The notes under the pieces were generated by a model, which did no database searches, was not told where the DNA came from, and worked only from the letters and a program-made list of their open reading frames with translations. Made by a program: the position numbers and the translations under genes. Below are positions 8,888 to 19,187 of a stretch of 49,613 nucleotides of DNA, one piece after another (position 1 is the stretch's first letter; each line of letters starts with the position of its first letter). The DNA is from Deltaproteobacteria bacterium. Its GTDB lineage: Bacteria > Myxococcota_A > Polyangia > Haliangiales > JADYYK01. The DNA lies in contig JADYYK010000055.1 in the NCBI GenBank assembly GCA_020853705.1, positions 1 to 49,613 on the forward strand. The letters are read 5' to 3'.

Positions 8888-8947
8888 CGACCATGGATAC
8901 CATGCATCCGCCTTGCGCGGCACCGGTGAGCGCGCAGATGATGAACT

Positions 8948-9973
8948 ATGCGAGTCGGCATCATGCTGGTGCTGGCGCTCCTGCTCGGCGCCGCCGTCCA
9001 CGCCCAGGCGGTGCCGTCCGACGTCGCGCCCGTGGTCACTCCCAGCCAGCGCGCCGCCGACCTGTTCCGCGAGGGACGAGCGCACATGGTGGCGCAGCGC
9101 TGGGCCGAGGCCTGTGTCAGCTTTGCGGCCAGTCAGCAGGCCGAGGCGGCCAGCGGCACGCTGCTCAACCTGGGCGACTGCCAGGAGCGCCAGTACCTGC
9201 GCGCCCTCGCCTACCGTTCGTTCCTGGCCGCCGAGACGCTGGCGCGCGCGCGTCGTCACGGCGCGCACGAGGCCGAAGCGCGCCGTCGCGCCCTGGCGCT
9301 GCTGCCCCGTCTGCATCGCTTGAGGATGCGCTTCGCGGCTCGCGCGGACGACGACCCCCGCGTGGTCGTGCGCATCAACGGCGAGGTCGCCGGCGTCCTG
9401 CCCGGCGGAGGCTATGCGCTGGAGCTGGGTCGCAACCGTGTCCACATCGAGGTCCCCAATCGACCGCCGTGGACGACCGAGCTGGAGCTGGCGCTCGATC
9501 TCGAAGGCGGCGGCGAGACCCGCCTCGAGCTGCCTGCCCCGGGACGGCTCGGTCGAGCCGCGCTGTCGCCTCAGCAGCTGGCGGCCCCGGCCGGGGCTCG
9601 GGACAGTGACGGCGCCTCGCGTGGCCTGACCACGCGCCGCAAGCTGGCGCTCGGGGCGCTCGTCCTCGGCCTGGGCGCCACCGCGGTCGGCAGCTATTAC
9701 GGCGTGCGCGCGCTGCGGCGCTGGGACGACGCCGAGGCGGGCTGTGATGCCCTGGGCTGCAGCACCGAGAGCGTCCGCCTGGGTCGGCTCGCGGATGACG
9801 ATGCCACGGTGTCGACAGTGACCCTGGTCGGGGCCGGGGTGGTCCTGTTCGGGGCCGGCGTGCTGTGGTGGACCGGCGGCCCTGGCGCTCCGCGGCCGCA
9901 GCGGCGCCAGGCGCGCGTGGCACCGCTGCTCCTCGGCGACAGCTTTGGCCTGCAGCTGACCGGCGACCTGTGA
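8948..9973 (+). CDS. TPR protein with C-terminal membrane segments
   Basis: The protein has 341 residues with signal peptide MRVGIMLVLALLLGAAVHAQA. Residues about 31-110 (RAADLFREGRAHMVAQRWAEACVSFAASQQAE...LLNLGDCQE) are TPR-like. A PEGA-like beta unit follows (about 130-195, VVVRINGEVAGVLPGGGYAL...RVHIEV), then two hydrophobic segments near 230-255 and 290-310. This exported TPR/PEGA/two-helix layout recurs in Myxococcota next to Ser/Thr kinases, as here with the kinase at 10158. The function is probably envelope-associated but unknown. TTGCGC (8913) and GATGAT (8937) with 18 bases between could be a promoter leaving only five bases before ATG; no ribosome-binding site is visible. Confidence 0.7.
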   Translation: MRVGIMLVLALLLGAAVHAQAVPSDVAPVVTPSQRAADLFREGRAHMVAQRWAEACVSFAASQQAEAASGTLLNLGDCQERQYLRALAYRSFLAAETLARARRHGAHEAEARRRALALLPRLHRLRMRFAARADDDPRVVVRINGEVAGVLPGGGYALELGRNRVHIEVPNRPPWTTELELALDLEGGGETRLELPAPGRLGRAALSPQQLAAPAGARDSDGASRGLTTRRKLALGALVLGLGATAVGSYYGVRALRRWDDAEAGCDALGCSTESVRLGRLADDDATVSTVTLVGAGVVLFGAGVLWWTGGPGAPRPQRRQARVAPLLLGDSFGLQLTGDL

Positions 9974-10128
9974 ACGCACGGGTTGCTCCGATGCAGCCGT
10001 CGTGCCGCGCCTGACCTCGCCGTGATGGGCGCCCGCGCCTGATCCGCCCGATGTGCGGCCCGTGGGCGGCCCGCGCGGACCGCACGCGGTGCGCGCGCTG
10101 GGCCTACACGATCGCGCTGGGTTGCGCG

Positions 10129-10145
10129 CGGCACCAGTGCTGCAG
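10129..10145 (+). promoter_or_regulatory. Sigma-54-type promoter of the kinase operon at 10158
   Basis: CGGCAC-CAGTG-CTGCAG has GG/GC at the required 10-base spacing and closely resembles the site at 2498. Predicted transcription would begin about three bases before the ATG. Upstream, 10061-10073 (CGTGGGCGGCCCG) and 10105-10112 (TACACGAT) repeat sequence blocks found upstream of the 2498 site. Confidence 0.45.
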
Positions 10146-10157
10146 AGACCGCCCACG

Positions 10158-11545
<1,388 letters not shown>

Positions 11546-11546
<1 letters not shown>

Positions 11547-12151
11547 TGCGCAAGCTGGTCCTGTTGTTGCTGCTCGCGCTCGCGCGACCCGCGCTGGCCG
11601 ACAGTCCCGATCCCGACGCCGAGCGTGAGGCCAAGCGCCTGTATCAGGACGGCACCAAGGCCTACAACCTAGGCGACTACGCGCGCGCCATCATGGCCTA
11701 CAAGGAGGCCTACCGCCTCATCGCCAACCCCTTCTTTCTCTACAACATCGGCCAGGCCTATCGCCTGTCGGGCGAACCCGCCAGCGCGGTGCGCTTCTAC
11801 AAGAGCTACCTCAACGCGATGCCCGAGGCGCCCAACCGCGTCGAAGTCGAGGGCCGCATCCGCGAGATCGACGAGACCCTCGCGCGCCAGGAGCGCGAGC
11901 GGGTCGCGCCGCCGACTCACGCCATCGAGCCGCGCGCCAAGATCCCTTCGCCTGGCCAGGTCGAGACCGCGCCCGGCGACAGCGCCGCCGCCGCGCCGAG
12001 CCATGACCGCCCGCGCCCGCTGCTCAAGCGCTGGTGGTTCTGGGCCGGCGTCGGCGTGGTCGCCACTGGCGCCACCATCTTCCTGCTCACGCGCGGCGGC
12101 AGCGACGCCCCGCCCGCCAGCGACTTCGGTAACCACGAGCTGTTCCCATGA
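11546..12151 (+). CDS. Exported TPR protein with C-terminal membrane anchor
   Basis: The protein has 201 residues, with ribosome-binding site GGAGG at 11535-11539. A signal peptide (KLVLLLLLALARPALA) precedes TPR units (about 25-100: AKRLYQDGTKAYNLGDYARAI...NPFFLYNIGQAYRLSG). The TPRs are followed by a charged linker and one hydrophobic helix (WWFWAGVGVVATGATIFLL, about 167-185) near the C-terminus. The protein therefore probably sits in the periplasm held to the inner membrane. It overlaps the kinase stop upstream and the lipoprotein start downstream, so it is tightly coupled to both. A scaffold role for the neighbouring lipoproteins is plausible but unproven. Confidence 0.8.
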
Positions 12152-12159
12152 GGAGAACC

Positions 12160-15100
12160 ATGCATCGCGCCGTGCTGCTGACCTGTGCGCTGGGCTGGCT
12201 GATGGCCGGCTGCGCCGAGAGCGACGAGACCTACGCCTTGATCACGGTCGACAACGCGGCCCCCGCGGTCGGCCCCATCACCCATGTCGAGCTGCAGGTC
12301 AGCGCCGGTGGCCGCATGGCCACGCACCAGCTGCGGCCGTCCACGGGCGAGCTGACCCTACCGACCTCGATCAGCCTGCACGCCAGCGGCACCGAGGCGC
12401 TCGACATCACCGCAGTCGCCCATGGTGCGTCCGGCGTGCTCGAGCGCGGCAGCGTGCACACCACGCTGGTCGACGGCACGGTCAATCGCATCACCGTCAC
12501 GCTGGGTCGGCACACCGTCGAGGGCGACGGCGGTGTCGCAGCCACGCTGAGCGCCAACCCGACCAAGCTCGAGTTCGGCCCCGTCGCCGTTGGCAGCACC
12601 AGCACGGTGCTGGCGGTCGAGATCAGCAACAACGGCGGGCAGCCCAGCGCGGTCCTCGCAGCCGAGGTGTCGAGCTCGGTGTTCACGCTGGCCAGCAGCG
12701 GCTGCGTTGCCGCGCTGGGTGCCGGCGAGCGCTGCAGCATCGGCGTCACCCTCACACCCGTCGCGCCCGGTGCCATCACCGGAACGCTCATGGTGGGCGG
12801 TTTGAGCATCGACCTCGCTGGTACCGGCGTCGATCCGGGCGCTCTGAAGATCACGCCTGGCGCACACACCTTCGCGGCGACCGCGCTGGGGCAGAGCGCA
12901 GCGCCAGCGAGCTTCACCATCACGAACGACGGCGCGCTGCCGCTCGGGAACCTGAGCGTGGAGCTCGTCGGCGCCCAGGCCGCAGCGTTCAGCACTGGGG
13001 ACAATACCTGTCAGAACCAGGGGCTCGATCCGGGCGCGTCATGCACGGTCGAGGTGCGCTTCAGACCCGACACCGTCGGCGCTGCCGGCGTCACGCTGGT
13101 GGTCAGCGAGCTCGGTGGCGTCAGCAACACCGCAGCCCTGATGGGCGCCGGGGTCCCGCCCAGCGCGCTTGCGATCACGGGCATGGGCGCCTTTGGCCCG
13201 GTGGAGCTGGGGTCATCGTCCGCGACCGAGGCGGTCTTCACCATCTCCAATGGTGGCGGCGCAGACACTGGCTCCTTGATGACGACCATCACCGGAGCGA
13301 ACCAGGCCGACTTCAGTGCGGTCGCGGGCTGCCAGGGCCCGCTGGCCAGCGGCGTCTCGTGCACCGTGCGCGTCAGCTTCACGCCGCGTGCCCGCGGTGA
13401 TCGCACGGCTCGGTTGACCGTCGCGGGAGCGCCCGGCGGCACCGTGGGCGCCGACCTCGGAGGCAGCGGGCTGGCCCCCGCCAACCTCGTGCTGTCGCCG
13501 TCCAGCTATGACTTCGGCATCACCACCATCGGCCTGTCGGCGTCACAGACCCTCACGCTGTCGAACCAGGGCGACGTCGCCGCCAGCTTCATGGCGCCCA
13601 CGGTGGCGGCGCCGTTCAGCATCGGAACCAGCACCGTCCCGTGCGTGAGTCCTCTGGCTGGCGGCGCTACCTGCAGCATCGAGGTCACCTTCACGCCCAC
13701 CAGCGTCGGCAGCGCGCCGCGCATGCTCAGCGTCGTTGCTGGCGGCAGCACGCTGCACTCGAACCTCAGCGGCAGCGGCGCCCAGGGCGGACAGCTGGTG
13801 GCCGGTCCCTCCGCGGGCCTCGACTTCCCAGCCACCCTGCTGGCGGCGACCGCGGCGAGGCAGCGCATCACCATCACCAACTCGGGCGGCTCCCCCACCG
13901 GCCTGCTGGCCGCCGCCAGCATCGGCGGCAGCGGCGCCGCGCAGTTCGAGCTCGACAGCGACGACTGCGTGGGGCGCACCCTCGCGGCCTCTGCCAGCTG
14001 CGACATCTGGGTGCGCTTTCACCCCACCGCGCGCGGCAACCACAGCGCGACCCTGAACGTGAGCGCCACTCCGGGCGGCACCACCAGCACGACCCTGCGC
14101 GGGCAGGGGCAGGCCCCCGGCGCGCTCGCGATCACCGCCATCGCCGACTTCGGCTCGGTCGCGCTGACCACCAGTTCGGCGACGCGCACCGTGACCGTCA
14201 CCAACACTGGCGACGTCGCCTTGAGCATGCCCGTGGCGTTGTCGCGCGGTGGCAGCCACGCGGGCGACTTCGCGCTGTCGGGGACCAGCGCCTGTGCCGC
14301 CATGGCCCTGGCCGCCGGCGCCAGCTGTAACGCCAGCGTCGCCTTCGCGCCCACCGCTACTGGCACGCGCACCGCTAGCCTGGTCGCCAGCGCTGGCGCC
14401 GCCACCGCCATGACCGGGCTCACCGGCACCGGCATCACCCAGGCTGCCCTGACAGTGGCGCCCGCGACGCACAATTTCGGTGGGATCCCACGCAACACCA
14501 GCGGCCCCGAGGTCGTCTTCACCGTCACCAACGGTGGCCAGAACCCAAGCGGCGCGCTCACCGTGAGCTTGCCGGGCAGTGACTTCCGCGTCGCCAGCAC
14601 GACCTGTAGCGCAACCCTGTCCCAGAGCCAGACCTGTCAGGTCCGGGTGGTGTTCCAACCCCAGAGTGTGGGGACCAAGACCGCCACCCTCTCCATCACC
14701 GCCAACCCCGGAGGAGCCGCGCAGGCCAGCCTCACCGGACTCGGCCAGGCACCCGCACAGCTCGCTGTGCAGGCGCCCAACCTGATCGACGTCGGCCTGC
14801 TCGAGACCGGCACCAGCCAGGCCCATACCTTCACCATCAGCAACAGCGGCGAGGTCGCCACCAGCGCACTCACGGTCGCAGCCGTCGCGGCCCCGTTCTC
14901 GCGCACGACCACCTGCGGCGCGGCGCTGGCTCCCGGCGCCAGCTGCACCGTGACCATGACCTTCGCCCCGGGCAGCACCGGCGCCGCGTCTGGCAGCGTG
15001 CAGGTCACGGCCAGCACTGGTGGCAGCGCGGTGCTGACCCTCAGCGGCACCGCCGTCGTCTGTCTCTCCAACGCCCGCTGCGGCGGCGGCACACCCTTCT

Positions 15101-15603
15101 GCGACGCCAGCAGCCACACCTGTCGCGGCTGCACTGGCGATGGCGAATGCAGCGCAATCTCCGGCGGCGCGACACCCGCCTGCAGCGGCGGAACCTGCGT
15201 GCGCTGCACCACCGCGAGCCACTGCGGCGGCGGCCTGCAGTGCAACGGCTCGAACGCCTGTGTCGAATGCACCAGCAACGAACACTGCACCGGCTCGCGG
15301 CCCATCTGCAACTTTGGCAACACCTGTCAGGCCTGCAGTGACGATAGCCAGTGCGCTCTCAAGAACGCGAACGTGCCTTTCTGCGTCAACGGCGAGTGCA
15401 AGCAATGCACGTCGAGCACCCAGTGCGGGGGGGGCGAGACCTGCTTCTCCGGCTTCTGCCAGTGTCCGAACGTGTGCACCACCGGCCGCTGCGGAATCTG
15501 GAACGACTGCCATGGCGAGAGCGTCGACTGTGGCGACCCCTGCACAGGGAGCCTCGACTGCTGCTATGACTCAGGCCGCTGCACGCTGCCATCGTCCTGC
15601 TGA
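12160..15603 (+). CDS. Giant lipoprotein with eight choice-of-anchor-D repeats and a Cys-rich end
   Basis: From ATG 12160 the protein has 1147 residues. AGGAG at 12151-12155 favours this start; ATG 12148, overlapping the upstream stop by ATGA, adds four residues. Lipobox LMAGC gives an outer-membrane lipoprotein. After an N-terminal domain come eight units of about 100 residues, each with (L)xFGxVxxGxxS...FTIxNxGG...C...LxxGxxC...V.FxP, the choice-of-anchor-D/ASH-like beta-sandwich. The last 170 residues carry over 30 Cys in units such as CxxxxHCGGGLQCxGSNACVEC, typical of myxobacterial surface proteins. It is probably a long rod for contact or adhesion. No enzyme motif is seen. It belongs to the kinase operon. 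Confidence 0.85.
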   Translation: MHRAVLLTCALGWLMAGCAESDETYALITVDNAAPAVGPITHVELQVSAGGRMATHQLRPSTGELTLPTSISLHASGTEALDITAVAHGASGVLERGSVHTTLVDGTVNRITVTLGRHTVEGDGGVAATLSANPTKLEFGPVAVGSTSTVLAVEISNNGGQPSAVLAAEVSSSVFTLASSGCVAALGAGERCSIGVTLTPVAPGAITGTLMVGGLSIDLAGTGVDPGALKITPGAHTFAATALGQSAAPASFTITNDGALPLGNLSVELVGAQAAAFSTGDNTCQNQGLDPGASCTVEVRFRPDTVGAAGVTLVVSELGGVSNTAALMGAGVPPSALAITGMGAFGPVELGSSSATEAVFTISNGGGADTGSLMTTITGANQADFSAVAGCQGPLASGVSCTVRVSFTPRARGDRTARLTVAGAPGGTVGADLGGSGLAPANLVLSPSSYDFGITTIGLSASQTLTLSNQGDVAASFMAPTVAAPFSIGTSTVPCVSPLAGGATCSIEVTFTPTSVGSAPRMLSVVAGGSTLHSNLSGSGAQGGQLVAGPSAGLDFPATLLAATAARQRITITNSGGSPTGLLAAASIGGSGAAQFELDSDDCVGRTLAASASCDIWVRFHPTARGNHSATLNVSATPGGTTSTTLRGQGQAPGALAITAIADFGSVALTTSSATRTVTVTNTGDVALSMPVALSRGGSHAGDFALSGTSACAAMALAAGASCNASVAFAPTATGTRTASLVASAGAATAMTGLTGTGITQAALTVAPATHNFGGIPRNTSGPEVVFTVTNGGQNPSGALTVSLPGSDFRVASTTCSATLSQSQTCQVRVVFQPQSVGTKTATLSITANPGGAAQASLTGLGQAPAQLAVQAPNLIDVGLLETGTSQAHTFTISNSGEVATSALTVAAVAAPFSRTTTCGAALAPGASCTVTMTFAPGSTGAASGSVQVTASTGGSAVLTLSGTAVVCLSNARCGGGTPFCDASSHTCRGCTGDGECSAISGGATPACSGGTCVRCTTASHCGGGLQCNGSNACVECTSNEHCTGSRPICNFGNTCQACSDDSQCALKNANVPFCVNGECKQCTSSTQCGGGETCFSGFCQCPNVCTTGRCGIWNDCHGESVDCGDPCTGSLDCCYDSGRCTLPSSC

Positions 15604-15608
15604 CGGCC

Positions 15609-16457
15609 ATGAAACGGCTGAAATCAGGAGGCCTGCTGGTCGCGCTGCTGACGCTCGGCTGCGGCGACAAGCCGCGCAAGCTCGACAATGCCGACCTCGC
15701 TCGGCTCGAGGTCATCAGCAAGCAGCTGCCCAACTCGAAACCGTCTTCGCTGGTCGAGCTCCTGCTGCCCATGTTGTCGACGACGCCGGGTCTGTTCAGC
15801 CGCGCCTGCGCGAAGCGGCTTGACGGATACGCCTCAATCACGCGGGATGAGAGGACCCAGGCGGCCGCCGCCGTGGTCGAGGCTTGCCACGTTCCCGAGG
15901 CAGGTCCCGACACACTGTTCTCGGCCGAGCAGCGCCAGCTCATGAGCGCGCCCGACTACCAGGTCACGCGCTTCGCGCTCGAGCGCACCCGCACAGCGCT
16001 CGCGGCCGAAGGGTCGCCAAGAGCCCAGCAAATCTGGGGTGTCTTCGAGAGCCAGCTGCCAGCGATCGCGGCCTCACTGGCGCGTGCTGCTCCCGTCGTG
16101 GCCGCCCCTCCCCCGCCACCGCGCTCGCCCATCCAGTTCGAGGTCGTCAGCACCGACGAGACGCCGGTGGATCCCTCGCTGCCGCAGCGGATCCGCGACG
16201 TCTATCTCGACGACATCACCGAATGCCTGCGCGATCCCGGGGAAAACGGCCCGTCCCCGACTGGGCGAGCACAGCTCTCCTTCACTGTGATGCCGCTCGG
16301 TCCAGTGAACTGGCGCAACGTCACGAGTACCGGGTCGGGCCGCTGGCTCATCGACTCATGCCTCAACACCGCCGTCTCGACCTGGAGGTTCGCCAAGACC
16401 ATCGACGGCGAGCCTCACCCCGTCCTCGTCAACATCACCTTTCCCGCCGCCCCCTGA
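15609..16457 (+). CDS. Lipoprotein with AgmX/PglI-like C-terminal domain
   Basis: The protein has 282 residues and starts five bases after the giant lipoprotein stop. Signal peptide MKRLKSGGLLVALLTLGC contains lipobox TLGC. The middle is helical, followed by a Pro-run linker (about 163-170). The C-terminal 90 residues, with AQLSFTVMPLGPVNW...GRWLIDSCLNTAVSTWRFAK...VNITF, match the TonB-like C-terminal domain found in AgmX/PglI proteins of gliding and envelope machineries. It may link the outer-membrane lipoproteins of this operon to an energised partner; this is inferred. It ends the operon that starts at 10158. Confidence 0.7.
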   Translation: MKRLKSGGLLVALLTLGCGDKPRKLDNADLARLEVISKQLPNSKPSSLVELLLPMLSTTPGLFSRACAKRLDGYASITRDERTQAAAAVVEACHVPEAGPDTLFSAEQRQLMSAPDYQVTRFALERTRTALAAEGSPRAQQIWGVFESQLPAIAASLARAAPVVAAPPPPPRSPIQFEVVSTDETPVDPSLPQRIRDVYLDDITECLRDPGENGPSPTGRAQLSFTVMPLGPVNWRNVTSTGSGRWLIDSCLNTAVSTWRFAKTIDGEPHPVLVNITFPAAP

Positions 16458-16472
16458 GATTTCGCCTCGCCA

Positions 16473-16611
16473 CGGAAGCCTTGCCCGACAAGGCCGTACA
16501 TCCCGCCAGAACACAGCGGTTTGACACGCCGCGGCATGCGTGCTATTCGCTGCCGGTTGAATTGGTCGGACCTTTCTGGAGTGGGTGATGAAGGCAGCTG
16601 TTTTCGTGGCA
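16473..16611 (+). repeat. Repeat, full copy: promoter and leader of the lipoprotein gene
   Basis: This copy matches 1967-2075 apart from 30 extra bases (16495-16524 region) that complete the promoter with TTGACA, plus the ATG that is AAG in the other copy. It begins with hairpin GCCTTG-CCCGA-CAAGGC (16478-16494), which may act as a weak terminator for the upstream operon. Confidence 0.9.
16521..16549 (+). promoter_or_regulatory. Vegetative (sigma-70-type) promoter of the lipoprotein gene
   Basis: A perfect -35 box TTGACA (16521-16526) and extended -10 TGcTATTCG (box at 16544-16549) are separated by 17 bases. The expected start is near 16556, giving a leader with GGAG (16578-16581) six bases before ATG. 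It is the best sigma-70-type promoter in the window. Confidence 0.65.
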
Positions 16612-17976
16612 ATCGTGGCGCTGGCGGGGTGTGGCGGGGCGTCGTCGACGACGGGGCGCGGGCGGTCGGATGCGCAGCTGGCCAGCGGCAAGCCGACCGC
16701 GCTCAAGTCGGCGGCGGGCCTGTGCAAGGGTTTCGGCGGCAAGAGCCAGCTTCAGCGCACCCTGGCGCCGCGCGACCTGGTCGGTCGCATGATGTGCAAC
16801 GCGTCGTATCGCGGCGACCTGTGGAAGGCGCTGTATAGCGACTTCGATGAGCAGATGTTCGGCCACTTCACGGCGGCCCTGATGGTGGTGGACTGCGTCG
16901 GTGAAGGCGTGTGCGCCCCCGCGGGCGCGCGGCGCTCGCCGGTCGCCATCGGCGCGCTGTCGTCGTATGCGCGTCGCATCGACGGCACCCGCGTGATGAC
17001 TGCGCTCAACACCATCGACCTGCCGGCGCAGATGCGCACCGACTTCATGGATCGGCTGGCGGCGTCGCAGCGCGAGATCATCCGCCTCGCCGGCACCCTG
17101 GATCCGCGCCGCAAGGAGCTCTATGTCACCCTGCCCGCGCAGGTGCGGGCACGTCGCGCGGCGGCCCGCAAGGCGATGGCGCCGCTGTTCGAGCGCGCCG
17201 AGCTCCTGACCGTGGACGTCGAGGCCGCGCTGAAGTCGCGCAGCGCCAGCGCGGCCCACGTCGCCCGCGTGCGCACCCTGCGTGACGACTTCGTGCGCGC
17301 CTGCGAGGCCGGCGGCCGTCCGACCTGGGAGTGCCTGGCCGGCCCGGTGGCGCGTCCGATGACCGAGCTGATGGTGCGCCTGGCCATCGCGCTGCGCGAT
17401 CCCGTCCTCGGCCACGCCGAGAACACGCTGCTGGAGGTGCCCGCCGATCTGACCCGAGTGCAGGCCGAGATCTTCGCGCAGCAGTCGGCCTCGATGGCCG
17501 CCGAGCGCACGCGCTGGAACGACTTCACCGCCGCCGCGCGCACCGGGATCGACCCCCGCCTGCTGGCTGCCACCACCGGCGTCAAGCCCCCGGTCGACCT
17601 CGGCAACGAGGCCGCGCTGGCCATCACCATGCGCCCCATCAGCTGGCGCCCCGTCATCGAGCGCCTCGAGCGTGACACCCCGGTGGCCTGGCTGGCTGGC
17701 GAGGTCGCCTCGGTGACCCGCGGCGGCGACAGCGCCACGGTGAAGTTCCGCGGCGAAACCCCCACCGCCGGCAAGCGCCAGCTCCTGCCCTGGGTCCGCG
17801 TCCCCAGCAGCGACGTGCGCAATGTCCGCCCCGGCATGTGGCTGGTCGCGGTTGCCCACGCCACCACCAAGGTCGGCCTGGTCGCCAACGTGCGCGAAGC
17901 CGCCCCCGTCACCAGCAAGGTCCTGCAGCGCCGCGCCTTCAGCCTGACCACGCCGGCGACCCTCGCGCGGCGCTGA
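16588..17976 (+). CDS. Lipoprotein of unknown function
   Basis: The protein has 462 residues. ATG 16588 is chosen over GTG 16585 because GGAG lies six bases upstream. Signal peptide MKAAVFVAIVALAGC has a clean lipobox, LAGC. The bulk (about 60-340) is helical with many Arg/Ala. The last 80 residues (VAWLAGEVASVTRGGDSATVKFRGETP...WVRVPSSDVRNVRPGMWLVAV) look like a small beta-barrel of SH3 type. I do not recognise a family. It has its own promoter and stands alone. Its promoter, leader and first codons were copied to 1967-2075, where they front a chimeric remnant. Confidence 0.75.
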   Translation: MKAAVFVAIVALAGCGGASSTTGRGRSDAQLASGKPTALKSAAGLCKGFGGKSQLQRTLAPRDLVGRMMCNASYRGDLWKALYSDFDEQMFGHFTAALMVVDCVGEGVCAPAGARRSPVAIGALSSYARRIDGTRVMTALNTIDLPAQMRTDFMDRLAASQREIIRLAGTLDPRRKELYVTLPAQVRARRAAARKAMAPLFERAELLTVDVEAALKSRSASAAHVARVRTLRDDFVRACEAGGRPTWECLAGPVARPMTELMVRLAIALRDPVLGHAENTLLEVPADLTRVQAEIFAQQSASMAAERTRWNDFTAAARTGIDPRLLAATTGVKPPVDLGNEAALAITMRPISWRPVIERLERDTPVAWLAGEVASVTRGGDSATVKFRGETPTAGKRQLLPWVRVPSSDVRNVRPGMWLVAVAHATTKVGLVANVREAAPVTSKVLQRRAFSLTTPATLARR

Positions 17977-18014
17977 GCAACCGCTCGTCTCCGTTCATCT
18001 CAGCGCATCTGCGC

Positions 18015-18590
18015 TCAGCGTTGCTGGCTCGCTGCGCTGCACATCGCGGCGTAGGCGCGGTTGTGCACCAGCACGCTGCCGCCTGGCTCGGTCGGCGGAT
18101 CGATGGGGCGACACAAGGCGGTGTGGCCAGGGCGCGCGCTCTTCTTGGTCCGGCTGGCCAGCAAGCGGCCCAGCCCGCCGCCGGCGCCGGCGATGCCGAC
18201 CATCAACAGGACGCGCAGCATGCCCTGGTCCTGCTCGGGGTCGCGCGCCTTGGGCACCAGCGCATTGGCCACGAAGAAGGCCAGCACGCCGGCCAGCACG
18301 AACGACACGATGCTGACCCACTTGATGAGCTCGGTGCGATCGCGCGTGCAGTCGCCGCACATGGGCACGCGCATGGTGCCGGTCTTCTGCAGGCCGCCCC
18401 AGACCACCTTGGCAGACTGGAACGGGATGCTGGTGGTGGGTGGTGCCAGGCAGCAGGCGCAGGCGTTGGCCAGCCTGAGCCCAGCCACTGGCAACGGCAC
18501 CGCATGGCGCACGGCGACCGTCGATTCACCACAGCGCGGACAGCTCACGGTTCCGCCGGCGGCCTCCCCCCCACACCCAGGACAATGCAT
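18015..18590 (-). CDS. Zinc-ribbon protein with two membrane helices
   Basis: The protein has 191 residues. The N-terminus is a zinc ribbon (CPGCGG...CPRCGE, residues 3-21). A further Cys-rich part follows (CACC at about 45, CGDC at about 78), then two hydrophobic helices (about 90-110 and 123-142). Its C-terminal part of about 50 residues is polar. I recognise no family. It starts nine bases after the stop of the upstream gene, so the two are co-transcribed away from the eut operon. The zinc ribbon should lie in the cytoplasm. Function is unknown. Confidence 0.65.
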   Translation of the reverse strand: MHCPGCGGEAAGGTVSCPRCGESTVAVRHAVPLPVAGLRLANACACCLAPPTTSIPFQSAKVVWGGLQKTGTMRVPMCGDCTRDRTELIKWVSIVSFVLAGVLAFFVANALVPKARDPEQDQGMLRVLLMVGIAGAGGGLGRLLASRTKKSARPGHTALCRPIDPPTEPGGSVLVHNRAYAAMCSAASQQR

Positions 18591-18599
18591 GTCGCCACT

Positions 18600-19130
18600 C
18601 TACCACTGACGCAAGGCCAGCTGCGAACCCACCAGGTCGACCGTGATGGCGACCGCAACCAGCAACAGCCCCATCACCTTGTGCGCCAGGGCGACGTTGG
18701 CGATGCCGACGCCCTCGGTGACGGCCAGCAGGGCGGCCAGGCCGCGGCGGCGGGCGACCCAGTGGCCGGCGCCGAAGCCGGGGAACAGGGCGCGCCAGAA
18801 GGCGCGGCGGCGACGACGCCCGGCCGGGCTGCCGAAGCCCTTGAGCTGGGCCAGGTCGAGGTCGAGCTCGCGCCGGGGCAAGAGCAGCTCGTCCCGGCGC
18901 TCGGGGCGGGCGTCGTCCTCGGCGATGGCGTCGCGCGTGATGTTGACAGCCTGCCAAGCAGAAAGCAGGGCGCGCGCCTCGGCCAGCTCGCCGGCGGCGA
19001 CCAGCACCGCGCGTCCGTCGCCGCTGGCGCCGCGGCTCTCGATGCCGCCCTCGGCCAGCATGGCGCGCAGGGCGGTGGCCTCGGCGGCGTCGCTACACCG
19101 CGTCAGCAGCGCCAGGGCCCGCGTGGTCAT
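18600..19130 (-). CDS. DUF2007-like protein with C-terminal membrane helices
   Basis: The protein has 176 residues. The first 60 (ALLTRCSDAAEATALRAMLAEGGIESRG...RAVLVAAGELAEARALL) match the small DUF2007 fold, a putative signal-sensing ferredoxin-like domain. A basic linker and two hydrophobic segments follow (about 118-137 and 147-170). Function is unknown. The start codon lies six bases after TATGCT on the minus strand, with no ribosome-binding site, which fits a leaderless message. It is divergent from eutB with 57 bases between and may share control signals with it. Confidence 0.65.
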   Translation of the reverse strand: MTTRALALLTRCSDAAEATALRAMLAEGGIESRGASGDGRAVLVAAGELAEARALLSAWQAVNITRDAIAEDDARPERRDELLLPRRELDLDLAQLKGFGSPAGRRRRRAFWRALFPGFGAGHWVARRRGLAALLAVTEGVGIANVALAHKVMGLLLVAVAITVDLVGSQLALRQW

Positions 19131-19149
19131 GGCCGAAGCATAGCCTCGA

Positions 19150-19177
19150 TTGACTCGGGTGCGCATGTCGGCATAAC
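19150..19177 (+). promoter_or_regulatory. eutB: Possible promoter of the eut operon
   Basis: TTGACT (19150-19155) and CATAAC (19172-19177) are separated by 16 bases. Ten bases separate the -10 box from the GTG start of eutB. No ribosome-binding site is present, so the message may be leaderless. Confidence 0.4.
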
Positions 19178-19187
19178 GATCCCTCCC

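Noticed and set aside
13543..15513. Long open frame on the minus strand opposite the giant lipoprotein gene
   Set aside because: It is a mirror of the GC-rich codon pattern of the real gene: Gly/Ala/Arg-rich, no domain, no ribosome site. The same holds for long minus frames at 2797-4341 and 24746-27646.
17977..18014. AGCGC-ATCT-GCGCT dyad between convergent genes as a terminator
   Set aside because: The stem is only five pairs and no T run follows.
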